DNA from: Galbula dea | Taxonomy: Eukaryota > Chordata > Aves > Piciformes > Galbulidae | DNA: 64,000 nt | Direction: 5' to 3' | NCBI GenBank assembly: GCA_013399015.1 | Contig: VWZX01010418.1 | Location: 294,446 to 358,445 of the forward strand | Part shown: positions 59,523-64,000 of the stretch, in pieces | Numbering within the stretch: position 1 is the stretch's first letter | How the letters are laid out: every line of letters starts with the position of its first letter | Notes under the pieces: model-generated | Database searches by the model: none | Told to the model about the DNA's origin: nothing | Seen by the model: only the letters and a program-made list of their open reading frames with translations | Made by a program: the position numbers and the translations under genes

Positions 59523-62024
59523 CACAGTTCCCAGAAAGACATTGCTCAGCACTTTGAAACCTGCAGAGGTGGCAACAACCTCCCGAGCTCCAGACCCAGC
59601 ATGTGCCGGGGATCTCTCGCTCTCCATAGGTTTAACAGCTGCAGTATCCACACAAGGTAACTTCCTAACCAGTGGTTAAGCCTAGTGGCAGATACTAATA
59701 GCAGCAGCCTCTTTCCATTTCTCAAGTCCATTTTAAATTAATAAGAATGTTCCCCTTCTGTTTTTCATCCACAAGGAGACCCCCTTCGCATATTAATTTA
59801 ATGTTAAATTGATGGATTAAATTATAGCAAGCTCAAAATCAATTCTGCACATATTCATTAGAATGGACTAAATCCCTTAGTAAGGATAAAGCACAGAAAA
59901 TGCATTTAGAGACACAGATAAGTCCAGGTCCATTATATGTCATTTTAAACAAAGAGCAAAAAAAAAAGCCCCTTTGGAGACGCTCTATCAGCTATTAAAC
60001 AGAGACATTGCATGCACAGGGAGATTGATGATTAGCATTTCCATTCTCAGACCAGCTCTCTCTGGGCTGATGATAACAAGTAAATGCCTCTTCATGTCTT
60101 TGTCACAGTTCACAGAGAAGCAGATGCCTAGACTAAGCTTTTCTCCTTTGTATTTCCTCTTGTGCAATCAGTTAACAAGTGCAAAAGCACAACACTTTCC
60201 ACTATTTGCTGGAATTCTTTCATCTCTAGTAGGATCAGGTGGTAATTTTACCTCTTCATTCTTTTTTCCTGGACTGCCCATTTCTATTCTGTAAGCCTCC
60301 CTGACTGTAAGCTCATTACATTACTCATTAGCACTGGAGGTCCCTCATTTGATAACATGGGACAGACCATCTTTCACATGGCTGCTGACCAGGACAATCT
60401 TTTCAGTCTACAGAAACCCAAGACCAAGCTGCACACCTTTCTTCTGCTTTTGGCCTTCCAACACTCAGCTTTAAACCTGAACCCAGGTTTCACAGATGGG
60501 TCCCATTCATCTAAAAATGAATTCTCTACATTTCAGAATTTCAGAAACTTGTACATTCCTCAGGCCTATTACTTACTTCAGTTTTACCAAGGTAGTGATT
60601 TTTCTTGAGATTTTGGCTCATCTTGCAGTCAATGTTTACAATGAAAGAAATCCTATCCTTGTTATGAATATTGGGTTTGTTTGAGGCAAATATCTTCACT
60701 TTCCAGGTGCCAGTCTGCTGGACAGAAGCAGTTATGTAGGCTGCTTAAGAAGCAGGCAGGGCAGTCCTGCCTTTCTTTTGCTTGGCAACTAGAAGTGGTC
60801 TCAAAGAGTCAAAGAAAGCAAGAAGAGCAGCATTTCAATGTTCCTCAGTGATCCAAGTTGTGCATTTCCCATCTATGGCCCCTACAGACTGCCTTGGGCT
60901 GAGCTACAGAGGTGGAGAACAGAGCCATGTTAGAGCAGATCTCTTAGGCACAAGTACATCTCAAAAGCACTCAGAACTATCTCATGCAGCAAAGAGGGGA
61001 GGGAAATGAGGTAAAATAATATCAAGAAATTACCTAAGATAATACTTTGAGAGTTTTTATATCTTTCTGTCTCAGAGACAGTGACTTTTTTCCCTTTTTC
61101 CTTTTTTAATCTTCTTATTCTTTTTCTGTTTTCTGAATTTCAGCTTAGATTCACAACATTTGATGTAATGAAACTGGCAATACTTTACCTCTAGTCCAGC
61201 TTGTCTCTTCAGTCTCTGCAGCCTCTCCACAACAGAAGGCTGAGGATCATGTTCATAGTGTAATGTATGCTTTCTATTCATTTTTTTTAAGCTGCAAAGA
61301 ATTTTAGTATAAAGGGGAAGAAAGGAGACTGTAATGATGCAAAAACTGACACAATAATGATATTTAGAGGATGAAAATGTTTCTAAAATCCAGTATGTAT
61401 TTAGAATATGTAAATTCCCTTATTTTGGTCCTATCTTACAAGTATGGAAGTCCATAGTGATCAGTCTTACAGCTTACTCTACCTGAAAATAGATTGTATA
61501 GGAAAAGGCATAAAGTAGTTGTGCCCAAATCACTAAGCATTTAACAGAGATCTTTTATTTATGCATGACATTTTAAAATTGTCTAAGGAAAGGCAAAATA
61601 TATCAGTGACCAGTGGGCCACTTTTAGGAAAGCTCTGTGGTATGCCCAGAATGAAGACAGTGTGTGAGGTGAAATATCAAAATTGCTAACTCAATTTTAT
61701 GCCTAATCCCTGCTGCTGGAAGTGAAATTGTGACAGATGGTTGCCCTACTCATTACCCCTTCATTCACAATGAGTAATGATTTACCATTAAATCCCAAGA
61801 AAAAGAATGTATCTGTTCATGTAACAAGGTTTATTCAGTGTAACTAAAGAATCTGGTCTCTTTTTTTTTTGTCAAGAGCCTTATATTTCAAACCCATAAA
61901 ATTGACCTCTAATAGTGTTCATTTACCTGTACACCCAAGGCTGCAAACAACTTGAATCCAATACATTTTTACCTGTGGTAAGCATAATTGCTTTCTGTAT
62001 AGAAAGAAAGAACATATATTTTTA
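59523..62024. other. Intergenic, nothing recognised
   Basis: Apparently unique sequence; the open frames (up to 106 codons at 59974-60294, +) are not recognisable proteins. Confidence 0.45.
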
Positions 62025-62060
62025 CTTATATATATATATTTATTTATATGTAATATTTTT
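62025..62060. repeat. (TA)n and AT-rich simple sequence
   Basis: A run of about seven TA units passes into TTTATTTATATG and TTTTTATAAATG, directly beside the 5' junction of the CR1 copy that starts at about 62063. Confidence 0.75.
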
Positions 62061-62062
62061 AT

Positions 62063-62974
62063 AAATGATATAGACAGTGGGATTGAGTGCAGCATCAGCA
62101 AGTTTGCTGATGACACTAAGTTGGGTGGTGCTGTTGATAAGCTGGAGGGGCGGGATGCCATCCAGAGGGACCTGGACAGGCTGGAAAGGTGGGTCCAGAT
62201 GAACCTCATGAGGTTCAACAGACCAAGTGCAAGGTCCAGCATCTGGGGTGAAATAATCCCCACTATCAATACAGGCTGGGGGACGAGGAGCTGGAAAGCA
62301 GCCTTGCAGAAAAGGACTTGGGGGTGTTGGTTGATGAGAAGCTGGACATGAGCAAGCAGTGCGTGCTGGCGGCCCAGAAGGCAAATCGCATCCTGGGCTG
62401 CATCAAGAGAAGCGTGACCAGCAGATCAAGAGAGGTGATTCTGCCACTGTACTCTGCTCTGGTGAGACCTCATCTGGAGTACTGTGTCCAGCTCTGGAGC
62501 CCTCAACAGAGGAAGGACATGGACCTGCTGGAGCGGGTCCAAAGGAGGGCTACAAAAATGTTCAGGGGGCTGGAACACCTCTCCTATGAGGATAGGCTGA
62601 GAGAGCTGGGATTGTTCAGCCTCGAGAAGAGAAGGCTTCGTGGGGACCTAATGGTCATATAGAAAGGCTGGGGAGGGCCTGTTTACAAAGGCCTGTAGTG
62701 ATAGGACAAGGGGTAATGGGTTTCAATTAGGGAGGAGCAGGTTTAGATTGGATATTAGGAAAAAGTTCCTTACCATGAGGGTAGTGGAACATTGGAACAG
62801 GTTGCCCAGGGAGGTGGTTGAGGCCCCATCCCTGGAGGTGTTCAAGGCAAGGCTGGACAGGGTGCTTGGCAACCTGGTTTAGTTGGAGATTGCCTACTCA
62901 CTGTAGGGGGTTGGACTAGATGACCTCTAAGGTCCCTTCCAACCCTGATAATTCTATGATTCTATGATTCTATA
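62063..62974 (+). mobile_element. CR1 LINE, 5'-truncated, with RT catalytic motif and 3' end
   Basis: This copy reaches furthest into ORF2 of those in the window. It begins at the reverse-transcriptase palm, with FADDTKLGG (from 62103) bearing the catalytic Asp pair, then DKLEGRDAIQRDLDRLERW and QMNLMRFN. The frame shifts in the region 62215-62310, then VLVDEKLDMSKQCVLAAQKA, SRSREVILPLYSALVRPHLE, RVQRRATKMFRGLEHLSYE and LRELGLFSLEKRRLRGDL follow to a stop at 62660-62662. The segment after that has an internal deletion. The rest of the C-terminal coding end, the 3' UTR and a tail of ATTCTATG units (to 62974) are present. It is a third subfamily and is non-functional. Confidence 0.95.
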
Positions 62975-63951
62975 TTAATGTGATCTTAAGCTATGAGGAT
63001 CTATCTTCTAGGCCTGGTTCTAGTGTTAATCTGCTCTGAAATAAGATGGAAACCTCTAAACTTGACTTCAGTGAAAAAGGTGAACTTCTGTCTTACAACT
63101 AAAAATGACTGGGAAATTCTAGATCAAAATACTGTTTATGACAAAGGTGGGAAGAGTAACCACAGTTCTATAAATAATCCAATAGAGAAGAGGGTTTCAT
63201 TGCACAATTGGTCTTACTGACTTGAAATGGAGAAAAAGCATTCTGATTTTTTCTGTAACTATGTCACTACAGTATTTAATACTTCTATTAATTAGTTTTA
63301 TCAACTGAAATATGGTAGAAAAGCAATTGCTTTTGCTAGAGGGTTAAATTTTTATTGACAACAAATACCTACTCATGATTTTATACCTTGCTATAAATAT
63401 TTCAGTGTTTATTCTGAGTAAATATAACCTTTTTCTAAACATACAGTCTCTGTTGCTACATTGTAAGGGCTGTTAATCACTTGGAATTGGGCTTGGTTAA
63501 ACAATTGCTGTTAAAACCATTTGAATTAAACTACTAATTTTCTTTCAAAGACACAAACTGGAAGAAGACACTTCAAATCTTAAATGGCATATTTCATCAA
63601 AAAACTTCAGCACCTGATGACTGGAGAAAGAAGTTGAGGAGAGCTGTTCTTTCCCCCCCAAAAAAACCCCAAAATTGTTCTGAACTCTTACTGCTACAGG
63701 TCTAGTAGTTTGGTACCATGCTCCTGTTTTCCAATTCCTTATACACCACCTGCTGTTGTGTACTGCCACAGACACAGAGATGCCTACTATTTACCTCCCA
63801 TGTGAAACAGATGCCACTGTAGAGCACAGGGTGTGAACTTTTTGCAAGGAAACCTCAGCTGTGAAGGAATTGAAACATCAGGAAATAAAGTATGATACAC
63901 ATCAAGCAATACCTCAGGCATAAGTCTTCATGAAATTTGTCTGAGTTTCAG
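62975..63951. other. Intergenic, nothing recognised
   Basis: AT-rich sequence with a C-run/A-run at 63652-63672. No gene is seen. Confidence 0.5.
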
Positions 63952-64000
63952 TTAAAAAAAGGAAAAGGCAAAAAAAGAGGAGAGGAGAGGAGAGAGGAGA
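63952..64000. repeat. Purine-only A/G-rich simple repeat at the right edge
   Basis: A-rich sequence passes into (GGAGA)n-like units up to the end of the window; its full length cannot be seen. Confidence 0.8.

Noticed and set aside
1..64000. CRISPR arrays, operons, prophages or plasmid functions
   Set aside because: Split exons, CR1 LINEs, an LTR and the CpG island show vertebrate nuclear DNA; the short direct repeats are microsatellites or LINE tails without spacers.

Overview
This is a stretch of bird nuclear genome. It has an AT-rich background, no operon logic, several CR1 LINE 3' ends with the avian octamer tail (ATTCTRTG)n, and a solo LTR of a type common in bird genomes. I cannot tell the order or species from the sequence. 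Two single N bases (38028 and 55083) show that it comes from an assembly.

Only one gene-bearing interval is clear, at about 3.65-5.7 kb. NDUFS6 (an accessory subunit of mitochondrial complex I) is on the minus strand, and MRPL36 (mitochondrial ribosomal protein bL36m) is on the plus strand. They sit head to head with 260 bp between their start codons, inside a CpG island that evidently serves as a shared bidirectional promoter. It carries NRF1-like, ETS, inverted CCAAT, GC-box and YY1-like motifs, a set typical of nuclear genes for mitochondrial proteins. The same divergent pair is known in human 5p15.33. NDUFS6 is present only as exons 1 and 2; the rest of the gene probably lies left of the window. 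MRPL36 is complete in one coding exon and keeps all four zinc ligands of the bL36 fold.

From 5.7 kb to the right edge (about 58 kb) I see no host gene. What can be recognised is repeat-derived. There is a 728-bp solo LTR with a 5-bp target duplication (6360-7087). Recent CR1 copies carry parts of the reverse-transcriptase ORF (26.1, 47.4, 58.8 and 62.1 kb), and there are many short CR1 3' ends. Five much older CR1/L3-like relics lie at about 12.8, 31.2, 52.0, 55.4 and 57.7 kb. A decayed reverse-transcriptase relic at 18.4-19.35 kb looks like the L1/Tx1 lineage rather than CR1. Microsatellites, short tandem repeats and several strand-asymmetric A/C-rich tracts make up the rest. Most of the remaining sequence looks like unique intergenic DNA.

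I found no undescribed multi-gene system. The observations most worth checking are the L1/Tx1-like relic, the compact bidirectional mitochondrial promoter with a possible 42-bp 5'UTR intron, an assembly N that abuts a truncated LTR end, and a CR1 3' end split by an inverted copy of its own tail.
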